NCBI RefSeq assembly: GCF_913773635.1
Contig: NZ_CAJYGQ010000010.1
Coordinates: 212,856-276,855, forward strand
Reading direction: 5' to 3'
Source of the DNA: an uncultured Mucilaginibacter sp.
GTDB taxonomy: Bacteria; Bacteroidota; Bacteroidia; Sphingobacteriales; Sphingobacteriaceae
DNA: 64,000 nt
The notes beneath the pieces are model-generated. The model made no database searches, was not told the origin of the DNA, and was given only the letters and a program-made list of their open reading frames with translations. Every line of letters begins with the position of its first letter. Position 1 is the stretch's first letter. The position numbers were made by a program, and so were the translations under genes. Below are positions 33,674 to 42,104 of the stretch, piece by piece.

Positions 33674-35221
33674 TTATGCGGTTAAATATTTGTTTAAATG
33701 TGCGAATAACACAATGTCTAACCCGTAAATGTCGGGTCTGAATTGTAAGGTGCCGCTTTCATCTGCCCAACAAGTTGTGTAGGTTAAGTACACGGGCACT
33801 TTCTTAGGCAGTGCAATATCTTTTGGTTCTGGGCTTCCTGCTTCCATGTCTGATTTAATGGTCTCAAATTTGTTACCGTCGCCAAATAAAGCATGGGCAA
33901 GGTCAAGCGGACGTTCAACACGAACACAGCCATGGCTTACTGCACGCATTGGTTTATCAAACGCAAGTTTTGCAGGGGTATCATGTAAATAAACACTGCT
34001 ACTATTTTTAAACAGGAATTTGATTTTACCAAGCGCGTTATTATCGCCCGGACGCTGTTTAAATTCATAGTCGTTAGGCCCGGCAGATGACCAATCAATT
34101 GTTTCACTGTCTTCAATTTCTTTTCCGTTTTGATAAACAGCCATATTATGATTTGAAAGGTAATATGGGTCCTGGGCTGCTGCAACCATGATTTCTTTTG
34201 TGGCAATACTTTTTGGTATGTTCCAAATTGGATTTACTTGCACGGTATATATCGCACTGTTAAGTTGTGGTGTTTCGCGTGAAAACGGTCTGTCTACTTT
34301 ATCGCTTTCATCATATTCAACCAGGTTATCAGTACGGTCAATGTTGCGACCTTCGCCCACACATACTTTCATATTCATAACCGATTTGCCGTTTTGCATT
34401 ACATCCAAACGGTAATCAGGAATATTTACAATAACGTACTTATTGTCAGCAGGCTTGTTTTTCCAACGCAGGCGTTCAAGATTTACTTTTAAAATCCTGT
34501 CAGTTTCTTCAGCAGTTTTACCCGGAACCTGTACGTTTGATGCAAGTGCTTTTTGTAAAGCAACATATTGAGCACTTTTAGGCTGAATGCTATCTAAAAA
34601 TGATTTCATATCGGCAATGCCAAACACTTTTTTCATTGAGGTGCTATCAGGACGCAGGGTTTGAGTGAAATAGCGTGCGTAAATTTTACGCGGACTAATC
34701 AAGCCATACTGGAGAGCGTTGGTATAGTTAATAAGTGAGTTAGCAAGTGCAACTTCAAGGCGGGCCATAGTTTCGTAAGCTTCTTCCGGAGTTTTAATGG
34801 CGTCTTTGCTGTAAAATTTGTCAACCAGATTGTTGATGTCATCAGCCTGGAATATTTTAGGATCAAGGCCGTGCTCACCAGACTTTTTCAAATAAGCCGC
34901 AAGAGTTTTAAGGTCTTCACCTTTCATGTGATCAAGTACCAGCACGGGGTCGTAACCGTTGCTTTCGTAAAATCCGGTTATAACTTTTGGGTTTTTAAGT
35001 TTGGCTTTCTTTTCGGCAAGTATTTTCTGAAATACCGGCTGAAAGCCTTCTTCAGTAACTTTATTAAAAGCTTTGTTTTTGTTTACTTCATATATGGTTT
35101 GCGCCATATCAGAACGTTTGGTATGCTTACAGCTTGTAAACGTAATTACCAAAAGTGCACATAACCCAACGGATAGGGTATGCCACTTACTCTTAAAACT
35201 AAATGTGTTGAGTATTTTCAT
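33674..35221 (-). CDS. L,D-transpeptidase lipoprotein (YkuD domain)
   Basis: Peptidoglycan cross-linking or lipoprotein-attaching enzyme of the YkuD class, large LdtD/YcbB-like form. 515 aa from ATG 35221 (MKILNTFSFKSKW). Signal MKILNTFSF...VITFTSC gives a lipoprotein Cys near residue 29. Central helical segment, then the catalytic domain: YVIVNIPDYRLDVM (~270), a RPFSRETPQ loop, HDTPAKLAFDKP and SHGCVRVERP with Cys432 as nucleophile and His430. An upstream reading to 35314 would add 31 residues before a perfect signal peptide, so the inner ATG is preferred. A possible role is outer-membrane stabilisation. Confidence 0.92.
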   Translation of the reverse strand: MKILNTFSFKSKWHTLSVGLCALLVITFTSCKHTKRSDMAQTIYEVNKNKAFNKVTEEGFQPVFQKILAEKKAKLKNPKVITGFYESNGYDPVLVLDHMKGEDLKTLAAYLKKSGEHGLDPKIFQADDINNLVDKFYSKDAIKTPEEAYETMARLEVALANSLINYTNALQYGLISPRKIYARYFTQTLRPDSTSMKKVFGIADMKSFLDSIQPKSAQYVALQKALASNVQVPGKTAEETDRILKVNLERLRWKNKPADNKYVIVNIPDYRLDVMQNGKSVMNMKVCVGEGRNIDRTDNLVEYDESDKVDRPFSRETPQLNSAIYTVQVNPIWNIPKSIATKEIMVAAAQDPYYLSNHNMAVYQNGKEIEDSETIDWSSAGPNDYEFKQRPGDNNALGKIKFLFKNSSSVYLHDTPAKLAFDKPMRAVSHGCVRVERPLDLAHALFGDGNKFETIKSDMEAGSPEPKDIALPKKVPVYLTYTTCWADESGTLQFRPDIYGLDIVLFAHLNKYLTA

Positions 35222-35363
35222 GGATCGATTGTTAATGCCAGGCTTATTGCAATTGCTATACCATACCTCAGTTACACCTGTAAATGGCTGTTTAATCATC
35301 AATACATATATCATGTTAGATTGAAATGATACGCTATTGTATAGTTTAGCATAATTTTACAGT

Positions 35364-35879
35364 ATGAAAAGTAAACAACCAGAGGTTTGGCTGCGTGGAC
35401 CGCTTGATGATGTTCCGGCGTTATTGCAGCCCGTGGCGCATGCTTTACTGCAGGCAAGGGAAGAAATTACAGATTTAATGAATGGCTTTCCCGAGCAAGC
35501 ATTATGGACGAAACCCGCTAGCCTTGCATCGCCTGCATTCCATCTGCAGCATTTAACCGGTGTGCTTGACAGGCTATTTACTTACATTCGGCAAGAACAA
35601 CTTAGCCAGCGGCAACTTGATTATCTTGCAGCTGAGGGTAACCCTAATGCAAACAGTACCAATGTAGCTGGCTTGGTTCAATCGTTTTCGAACCAAATAG
35701 ATTTAGCTTTAGTGCAAATAAAAACCCAAGACCCCCAAACTCTTATTGAATTTAGAGGTGTTGGGCGTGCGCAATTGCCATCAACCGTAATTGGTTTGTA
35801 CACTCATGCTGCTGAGCACACTATGCGGCATCTTGGGCAATTGCTGGTTACTGTTGGCGTATTAAGGCACCAGGCCTAA
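35364..35879 (+). CDS. DinB-family four-helix protein
   Basis: 171-aa DinB/YfiT-like protein of the metal-binding four-helix-bundle superfamily that includes thiol-dependent S-transferases. Potential metal ligands are His in SPAFHLQHLTGVLDR (two His, ~53 and 56) and in YTHAAEHTMRHLGQL (~152-166, His-x3-His). It begins just after the L,D-transpeptidase gene in the divergent direction, with the weak promoter TAATTTTA 4 nt before the ATG. Substrate unknown. It overlaps the HAD gene by 4 nt at their 3' ends (convergent). Confidence 0.88.
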   Translation: MKSKQPEVWLRGPLDDVPALLQPVAHALLQAREEITDLMNGFPEQALWTKPASLASPAFHLQHLTGVLDRLFTYIRQEQLSQRQLDYLAAEGNPNANSTNVAGLVQSFSNQIDLALVQIKTQDPQTLIEFRGVGRAQLPSTVIGLYTHAAEHTMRHLGQLLVTVGVLRHQA

Positions 35880-36511
35880 GCGTACTGCTCAATAACCTTG
35901 GGTAACTCTTTAAAATTACTGATACGATGATCGGCTTTTTGCTGAGCATATGCACTGTTACGGTCATAAAACACCGTTGGTATACCTAAATCAAGTGCAG
36001 CTTTTATTTCCGATTCAGGGTCATCGCCAATAACCAAAATTTCCTGAGGTTTAAAGGTATATTTAAGCATTATATCCTGAAAAACTTCCTTTTTCGTGTC
36101 TTTAGTCAGCTCAGGATCGTTGATGTGGATCTCCATGAAATCGTTGCTGATGTTAAGTTGCTTAACTTTGCTTTGCTGCATATTAGTAAAACCCATGGTA
36201 ACCAAAAACTTTGGAAGGTCGATTAACTTTAACTCCTTGTAATCGGCAAAAGTTTGCATTGGCTTATCATAAGTCAACTCACGCAGCATTTCGGTGCCTG
36301 CTTGTTTTAGCTCAGTGCTCAATTCAAAGTCATCTGCTACCTTTTGCCACGCCCTCCGCATAATCTCAGCCTTAATCTGTTTTATTTTTACAGCATCAAT
36401 TTGGGGTTTGCTGTTTTCTAAAAGCTGCAGCAAAGGTTCAAAAAGTTCAGTGCCTATTGAGCTTACCGGGTAAAGGGTGTTATCTAAATCAAGTATCAAC
36501 GCTTTAATCAT
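35876..36511 (-). CDS. HAD-family hydrolase (haloacid dehalogenase-like)
   Basis: 211 aa phosphatase-type HAD protein: motif I KALILDLDNTLYP (~3-15, nucleophile Asp and acid Asp), helical cap (~20-85), motif II around KFLVTMGFTN (~110), motif III Lys in NISNDFME, motif IV ILVIGDDPESEIKAA (~162-176). The substrate is unknown; the class includes pyrimidine-nucleotidase and sugar-phosphate phosphatases. It is convergent with the DinB gene and 19 nt from the MFS pseudogene on the same strand. Confidence 0.88.
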   Translation of the reverse strand: MIKALILDLDNTLYPVSSIGTELFEPLLQLLENSKPQIDAVKIKQIKAEIMRRAWQKVADDFELSTELKQAGTEMLRELTYDKPMQTFADYKELKLIDLPKFLVTMGFTNMQQSKVKQLNISNDFMEIHINDPELTKDTKKEVFQDIMLKYTFKPQEILVIGDDPESEIKAALDLGIPTVFYDRNSAYAQQKADHRISNFKELPKVIEQYA

Positions 36512-36530
36512 ACTTACTTAACCATTTAAC

Positions 36531-37768
36531 TTACGTTGGGTTTACATCAGCCGCTTTTATTACGTTACCGCATTTCGGTTTAAAGCGATAATAATATAAT
36601 GCGGCTAAACCCGTAGCCGATACAATACTTATAAGCCCAAGTGCCCACCACAAAAAACTATAGCCGTTAAAATCAACTAAAAAGCTACCCATTGCAGGTG
36701 CTACAATTTGTGCGGTTGACCACGCCATGCTATACAGCCCGGCGTATTGCCCGGTATTACCATCTCCGGCCCTTGATATCCAAAAGGCGTTCATAAACGG
36801 CATACTTAAAATTTCGCCCATGGTTAAAAAAACTATAATTATTACTCCTGCAAACGCAACCCCTGGTAAAATATCAGTTAGGACAAACCCTGCGCCCGTA
36901 AGTAACACACCGAAGGGTATGTACACCAATGGATGACGCCTTCCATCAAGTTTATGCACTAAAACCATTTCAATAAGAATGATTAGCAAACCGTTCATTG
37001 ACATTAGCATGCCTATGAACATTTCATTATAGTGCCATTGCGTTTTAAAAAAAACCGGCTGTATAGTAAAAAGCTGAAAAAAGCAAGTTGCAAACAATGT
37101 AGTAAAAAGCAGGAACAGCAGGTAAGGCACATCTTTATAGGCTGATGCTGCCTTGACAGTATGTGTTACTTCACTGGCTAGGCCTTTAATTGCACCCGAA
37201 CGTGGCATCAGTTTAATAAGCAGCAGAGCGAAAATATGTTAGTGAAACCATCAACCCAAAACAACAGACTGTAGTTTACCGATGCTATTAAACCACCAAC
37301 GGCCCAACCCAAATTTACTGCAAGCCGGTTTAATGAGTAAGACCGTGTGCGCGTTTCCGTTGTGCTGTAATGCGCTACAGCAGTTGAATTGGCCGGTCTG
37401 AAGGCATCATTGCATTAACTTAGAATAAATGAGTTGATGCAAACGCCAACCAAATTTTGCTGAAATCCAAGAATTAAGAACAATATGCCACCGATAAGCA
37501 ATGCACCAAATTGCACGTCGTAAAAGCCGTACCTGTCGGTAAGCTTGCCACCCAGGAATGCCCCGGCAAGCGAGCCAAAGCCAAACATTGACATTACAAT
37601 ACCTGCCTCTGCAATAGTGAAGTGCAGATGTTGCGTACAGTAAATTGTCATGAACGGCAGTACCATGGTACCACTGCGGTTTACCAGCAATACCAATGAT
37701 AAATACCAGCTACTGCGGGCAAGGCCGCTATAAGCCGTTTTGTAAAGGTTGAATACCTTGTTAAGCAT
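36531..37768 (-). pseudogene. MFS transporter gene with a nonsense codon and a frameshift
   Basis: A ~400-residue major-facilitator permease gene interrupted twice. The N-terminal half (37415-37768, start MLNKVFNLYKTAYSG) stops at an in-frame TAA (37415-37417), but the homologous reading continues immediately in the same frame with NDAFRPANSTAVAHYS and on to about 37234. There the T4 run on the coding strand (A4 at 37231-37234) is one base short, and the reading moves by one frame into the C-terminal half (37208-36531, from MPRSGAIKG, with about seven helices). Two independent lesions make a true pseudogene likely; a sequencing error would explain only the second. Family is MFS, with a typical RSGTMVLPFM start. 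Confidence 0.85.
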
Positions 37769-37792
37769 GCTTATGTGAAGTTAGAATAGGTA

Positions 37793-37835
37793 AAAACAAA
37801 AAAACCACTGCCTGATGGTGAACAAGCAGTGGTTT
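37793..37835 (-). terminator. Terminator of murA
   Basis: On the minus strand, AAACCACTGC pairs perfectly with GCAGTGGTTT (10 bp; plus coordinates 37802-37811 and 37826-37835), followed by a T-rich stretch. It starts 26 nt after the murA stop and also separates murA from the MFS pseudogene. Confidence 0.82.
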
Positions 37836-37861
37836 TTATTACAATGTATCTGTTAGTTTGA

Positions 37862-39169
37862 TCAGATACGAGTTATATCAGCGCCCAGTGCTTTTAGTCG
37901 CTCGTCAATGTGTTGATAGCCGCGTTCAATTTGCTCAATGTTGTAGATGGTTGATTTACCTTGTGCAGATAATGCGGCTATAAGCAACGACACGCCCGCA
38001 CGAATGTCAGGAGAGGTCATGGAAATACCACGCAATTTAACCTGATTATCTAAACCGATAACTGTGGCGCGGTGCGGGTCACAAAGAATAATTTGCGCGC
38101 CCATGTCTAACAATTTATCTACAAAGAACAGGCGGCTTTCAAACATTTTCTGATGAATAAGCACCGATCCTTTAGCCTGTACGGCAATAACAAGTACGAT
38201 GCTCAGCAAATCGGGGGTAAAGCCCGGCCATGGTGCATCAGCGATGGTCATAATTGAACCATCGATAAAGGTTTCAATTTCATAATGGTCTTGTGAGGGG
38301 ATGAAGATATCGTCACCACGCAGTTCCATTTTGATACCCAAACGTTTGAAAACATCTGGTATGATACCAAGCTCTTTATACTGAACGTCTTTAATAGTAA
38401 TTTCAGAACCGGTCATGGCGGCCAAACCAATGAATGATCCAATCTCAATCATATCGGGCAGCATGCGGTGTTCTGTGCCATGCAGTTCGGTAACACCCTC
38501 AATTGTCAAAAGGTTAGAACCAATGCCTGTAATTTTTGCCCCCATGCGGTTAAGCATCTTACAAAGTTGTTGCAGGTAGGGTTCGCAGGCTGCATTGTAA
38601 ATGGTGGTTGTGCCTTTAGCCAGTACTGCTGCCATAACAATATTGGCTGTGCCGGTTACAGAGGCTTCGTCAAGTAAAATGTAAGTGCCTTTAAGGTCTG
38701 ATGCATCAACGCGGAAAAAACCGTCCTCCGGGTTGTAATCAAAGCGCGCGCCCAGTTTTTCAAATCCTAGGAAGTGGGTATCTAACCTGCGGCGACCAAT
38801 TTTATCTCCGCCTGGTTTAGGTATGGAGGCTTTACCAAAGCGGGCCAGCAACGGACCAACAATCATGATTGAACCGCGCAGGCTGCCACCTTTGGCTTTA
38901 AATTCGGCTGATTGGAAAAAATCAAGATTAATGTTACTTGCCTCAAAAGTATAGGTATCAGGAGCAAGGCGCTCAATTTTAACGCCCATGTCGCCAAGTA
39001 ATTCAATAAGCTTATTAACGTCTTTTATATCAGGTATGTTGCTGATGGTTATCTTATCGGCGGTTAATAATACGGCCGATATGATTTGCAAGGCTTCGTT
39101 CTTTGCACCCTGAGGTGTAATTTCGCCTTTAAGTTTTTTACCACCTACAATTTCGAAAGCATTCTTCAT
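37862..39169 (-). CDS. murA: UDP-GlcNAc enolpyruvyl transferase MurA, Asp in place of catalytic Cys
   Basis: First committed step of peptidoglycan synthesis: transfers enolpyruvate from PEP to UDP-GlcNAc. 435 aa, full length. Landmarks: GGKKLKGEITPQGAKNEALQ (~9-28, catalytic Lys22-type), LRGSIMIVGPLLARFGKAS (~97-115), DEASVTGTANIVMAA (~170) and FTPDLLSIVLVIA. The loop that in E. coli holds Cys115 (GGC) is here GGDKIG with Asp122 (codon at 38804-38806). The same Cys-to-Asp change underlies natural fosfomycin resistance of MurA in Mycobacterium tuberculosis and Chlamydia. A terminator follows. Confidence 0.95.
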   Translation of the reverse strand: MKNAFEIVGGKKLKGEITPQGAKNEALQIISAVLLTADKITISNIPDIKDVNKLIELLGDMGVKIERLAPDTYTFEASNINLDFFQSAEFKAKGGSLRGSIMIVGPLLARFGKASIPKPGGDKIGRRRLDTHFLGFEKLGARFDYNPEDGFFRVDASDLKGTYILLDEASVTGTANIVMAAVLAKGTTTIYNAACEPYLQQLCKMLNRMGAKITGIGSNLLTIEGVTELHGTEHRMLPDMIEIGSFIGLAAMTGSEITIKDVQYKELGIIPDVFKRLGIKMELRGDDIFIPSQDHYEIETFIDGSIMTIADAPWPGFTPDLLSIVLVIAVQAKGSVLIHQKMFESRLFFVDKLLDMGAQIILCDPHRATVIGLDNQVKLRGISMTSPDIRAGVSLLIAALSAQGKSTIYNIEQIERGYQHIDERLKALGADITRI

Positions 39170-39398
39170 AAAAAATTTATATAGTGTTTAACAGACACTA
39201 TCACCGGTTTATTTTGTTTGCAAAGATGTTTAAAAGAGTAGCAAGAAACAAGAGCTTTTAACAGAGAGACAAGGATAACAGGCAAGAACCAAGGTGGAAA
39301 AATAAGGGAAGCGATTGTCCTCTCAATAAAAAGAGCCAAAAACTAAGACCCTATATAGAAATCTTGGTTCCTGGCTCTTAGCTCTTGATTTTAATTTG

Positions 39399-40133
39399 TT
39401 AATATTTCCTTGAGCCGCCGTTGTTGCGGTTTTGATTATTGTTACGGTTTTGTTGGCCACCACCGCGGTTTTGCTGCCCACCGCCACGGTTTTGCTGCCC
39501 ACCGCCACGGTTTTGCTGATTGTTGCGCGGATTGTTATTTCGCGAATTTTGAGCAGGTGTACGGTACTCAACCTTATTAAGGTTGATATTATCTTCTAAT
39601 TTAAGCTCACCTTTTGAAAGTTCATAAAGGTCGTTCAAAATGATTTCGTCGCTTACTGAGTCTTTATTCCACTGTACATAAGCCATTTTCATAAAATTGG
39701 CTATAGCTTGTACCATGTGTTGCTTGCGGGCCGGCTCTTCAATGCTTTTGGCCTTAGCAATCATCAGTTCAATGGTTTTACCATAATGCTTGAAACGTAT
39801 ACGCTGGTTGGGGTAGCCTAACGGCTCGGGTTTAAGGTGTATTGCTTCCGGTGATGGTAAAGGGTAGGGAGAGTCGACATCAATTTTATAGTCAGATATT
39901 ATGTGCAGGTGATCCCATAATTTATGCTTAAAGTCGGCCACATCTCGTAAGTGCGGGTTTAAAAAGCCCATAAGCTCAATAACCACGTTTGCGTAACGGT
40001 TACGCTCTTCTTTGGTAGGCAGGTTTACAATGTACTTAACCATGTTTTGTACATTGCGGCCATATTCGGTTAAAAGTAATTTGCTTCGGGTTGAGTTATA
40101 ATCAAATTCTCCAGGCGTATTTTTTGCAGCCAT
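39399..40133 (-). CDS. DUF4290 protein with a Gly/Gln/Asn-rich repeat tail
   Basis: 244 aa, conserved in Bacteroidota; function unknown. The helical domain (~8-180) contains FDYNSTRSKLLLTEYGRNVQ, RNRYANVVIELMGFLNPHLR, LWDHLHIISDYKID and MVQAIANFMKMAYVQWNKDS. The tail (~195-244) is low complexity: QQNRGGG repeated three times followed by NRNNNQNRNNGG, encoded by 21-bp direct repeats. RGG-like tails often bind RNA or promote condensation, but this is inference. It has an exact promoter box at 40248-40255 (minus strand), leaving a leader of roughly 110 nt with a GC-rich hairpin. Confidence 0.88.
   Translation of the reverse strand: MAAKNTPGEFDYNSTRSKLLLTEYGRNVQNMVKYIVNLPTKEERNRYANVVIELMGFLNPHLRDVADFKHKLWDHLHIISDYKIDVDSPYPLPSPEAIHLKPEPLGYPNQRIRFKHYGKTIELMIAKAKSIEEPARKQHMVQAIANFMKMAYVQWNKDSVSDEIILNDLYELSKGELKLEDNINLNKVEYRTPAQNSRNNNPRNNQQNRGGGQQNRGGGQQNRGGGQQNRNNNQNRNNGGSRKY
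39458..39518 (-). repeat. Three tandem 21-bp repeats within the DUF4290 gene
   Basis: Unit CCACCGCCACGGTTTTGCTGC on the plus strand, two almost perfect copies and a third ending in a variant, coding for QQNRGGG. Being in frame (21 nt) and contiguous, they can expand or contract without breaking the gene. Confidence 0.8.
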
Positions 40134-40247
40134 GTAATTGTTTTGAGTAAAATTTTAGTTCGGCGCTGTACTTTTTAAATAAAAGCATTGGATGTAAGCA
40201 GCGCCCGATTTGATAAGTTAATAAATGTATTATTTATACGGGTAACG

Positions 40248-40255
40248 CAAATATA
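40248..40255 (-). promoter_or_regulatory. -7 box TATATTTG, putative promoter of the DUF4290 gene
   Basis: Exact TAnnTTTG on the minus strand, 114 nt before the ATG. The resulting leader includes a hairpin with stem GGCGCTG/CAGCGCC (plus 40164-40170 and 40199-40205). No TTG at the -33 position. Confidence 0.45.
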
Positions 40256-40417
40256 AACTAATTTGTGTGGGTATGATTAAAATAATTGCTGCAAATATGT
40301 AATTTTTTATAATAACACGAAAGAGGCCGTTGCACACTGCACATTAAATACTTTAATAATGCTTTAACTAACTAGTTATAAAGATCTGCGAGCACCGGCA
40401 GGCTTGGTGTTGAACAC

Positions 40418-41767
40418 CTAATGGATTGCCGGAAATGATATGCCTTTGATATTCCGGTACAGTTCCACTGCGTATAGATCAGTCATGCCAGACACAAAAT
40501 CAAGCACACTCTGAATTTTTGAATACACATCAGTGTTTTTGGTGATGAATTGCTTTGGTATAAGCTTAACCAGTTTTTGATGATAGTGCGTGTTATTATG
40601 CATTACCGCAGGTATAAATTCTTCCAATAAACCACCCATTACTTTATAACCGGCTACCTCAATTTGCACTACTGATTGGTAATTGTATATTTTTTCAACT
40701 GATATCTTACTGATGGTTTTCCACGGTGTTTGAAATGGCTCAGGCAATGCATCAGTTAAACCCATGTTGAAATTGCCGCTGAGTATAGATTGCTGATTTT
40801 CCATGAATACTTCAGAGCAGGCAGTTATTAAATTGTTTATTGCCTTGGCGCGCATAATGCTTACTTTGGCATCTTCATCTTCAAACTCGTCTTCCAGCCA
40901 TTTACCCATGCGCAAACTGTTGCAAAGTGGCATAAGTAGCTCCTTTATCTTGTCGTAAGTTAATATTTTAAGTCGATGGGCATCTTCAAGGTCAATAATG
41001 TTGTAGCAAATATCATCGGCCGCCTCAACTAAGTATACAAGCGGATGCCGTTTGTAAATTAATGGGTGATCATGAGCCTTAATCATACCAAGCTCGGTAG
41101 CAATAGTTTGAAAGCTAGCTTGTTCAGACTGAAAAAAGCCATACTTTTTTTGATGGATGTTACCTTTAACATGTCCGGCAATAGCGTCGCATGGGTATTT
41201 GACTATGGATGCAAGCGTGGTATAAGTTAAGGCAAAAGCACCGTTTCCCTTACCGCTAAAAGGGTGTGTAAGTATGCGCAATGCATTAGCGTTTCCTTCA
41301 AAATGCGTAAAATCGTGCCATTGCTCGTCACTAAGCCGAGAGCGATAAATACTGCCGTCACCATCAGTAAAATATCTTGACAAAGCCGATTCGCCCGAAT
41401 GACCAAAAGCCGGGTTGCCCATATCATGTGCCAGGCAGGCTGCAGCAACCATATTGCCAACCTCACTTATGAGTGGCAGGCGTTTGTCTAACTTGCTATC
41501 CTGTTTTTTTAAGTTGTTGTAAAATATAGCGCCTAACGATCGGCCAACACTGGCAACCTCGAGGCTATGGGTAAGGCGATTATGAACAAAAACACTTCCA
41601 GGCAGGGGAAATACCTGCGTTTTATTTTGCAGGCGACGGAAGGGCGAAGAAAATATCAGCCGGTCGTAATCACGCTGAAACTGAGAGCGTGCCTTATCCT
41701 GATCCTGAACATCGTCGTTATCAATTCCCCATCGTTTAGCCGAGATGAGCTTTTCCCATTGCATCAT
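40418..41767 (-). CDS. dgt: Deoxyguanosine triphosphate triphosphohydrolase (dGTPase)
   Basis: HD-domain enzyme that removes the triphosphate from dNTPs, probably dGTP, to balance nucleotide pools. 449 aa starting MMQWEKLISAKRWG (ATG 41767 or 41764). Motifs: SSPFRRLQNKTQVFPL (~40-55), RLTHSLEVASVGRSL with the first His (~64-78), AACLAHDMGNPAFGHSGE with the HD pair (~112-129), and HPLVYLVEAADDICYNI with the second Asp (~223-239). It is monocistronic. A GGTGT-TGA-ACACC hairpin overlaps the stop codon region (40406-40418) without a T run. Confidence 0.93.
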   Translation of the reverse strand: MMQWEKLISAKRWGIDNDDVQDQDKARSQFQRDYDRLIFSSPFRRLQNKTQVFPLPGSVFVHNRLTHSLEVASVGRSLGAIFYNNLKKQDSKLDKRLPLISEVGNMVAAACLAHDMGNPAFGHSGESALSRYFTDGDGSIYRSRLSDEQWHDFTHFEGNANALRILTHPFSGKGNGAFALTYTTLASIVKYPCDAIAGHVKGNIHQKKYGFFQSEQASFQTIATELGMIKAHDHPLIYKRHPLVYLVEAADDICYNIIDLEDAHRLKILTYDKIKELLMPLCNSLRMGKWLEDEFEDEDAKVSIMRAKAINNLITACSEVFMENQQSILSGNFNMGLTDALPEPFQTPWKTISKISVEKIYNYQSVVQIEVAGYKVMGGLLEEFIPAVMHNNTHYHQKLVKLIPKQFITKNTDVYSKIQSVLDFVSGMTDLYAVELYRNIKGISFPAIH

Positions 41768-41861
41768 AATGCCGGCAATTTACAAGGAATTTCAATAAAG
41801 CACTAAACAAACAAGCCGCGCTTTTAGTGAGCACGGCTTGTTTATAAGGAAATAGCATACA

Positions 41862-41987
41862 CTATTTCTTTTTTTTGTTGTCGCTTGCCATTTCTTTAGC
41901 AGCGGCACTTTTTTCTTGCTTTGAAGCTTTCGGATCTCTCATTTCTTTTGAAGCTTCGCTTTTTGAATTTTTCTTTGACGTAGGCAT
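41862..41987 (-). CDS. Lys-rich small protein, 41 aa
   Basis: 41 codons from ATG 41987 to TAG 41862-41864: MPTSKKNSKSEASKEM and then RDPKASKQEKSAAAKEMAS ending in DNKKKK. Highly charged, with no hydrophobic segment; it could bind nucleic acid or be a ribosome-associated peptide, but no family is recognised. A hairpin with ACAAGCCG/CGGCTTGT stem (41811-41818 and 41834-41841) follows downstream. Coding status is supported by the balanced Ala/Lys/Ser/Glu composition and intact ATG, and weakly by position; no clear promoter box. Confidence 0.5.
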   Translation of the reverse strand: MPTSKKNSKSEASKEMRDPKASKQEKSAAAKEMASDNKKKK

Positions 41988-42104
41988 AACTGTTAGTGTT
42001 AAGTTAAACAAGCAAAATATTAACTTAATAATGTTAAATGCGTGCTTAAAGTTTTCACCATCTAAAGTTTAAACCCCAAATTAAAATTCGTTTTAGTTGT
42101 ATAG

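Noticed and set aside
39458..39518. Possible CRISPR or satellite array
   Set aside because: Repeats are contiguous, without spacers, and encode a protein repeat in frame.
39323..39571. 82-codon frame on the minus strand containing repeated short motifs
   Set aside because: It is an alternative frame of the DUF4290 repeat tail; the repetition comes from the 21-bp repeats.
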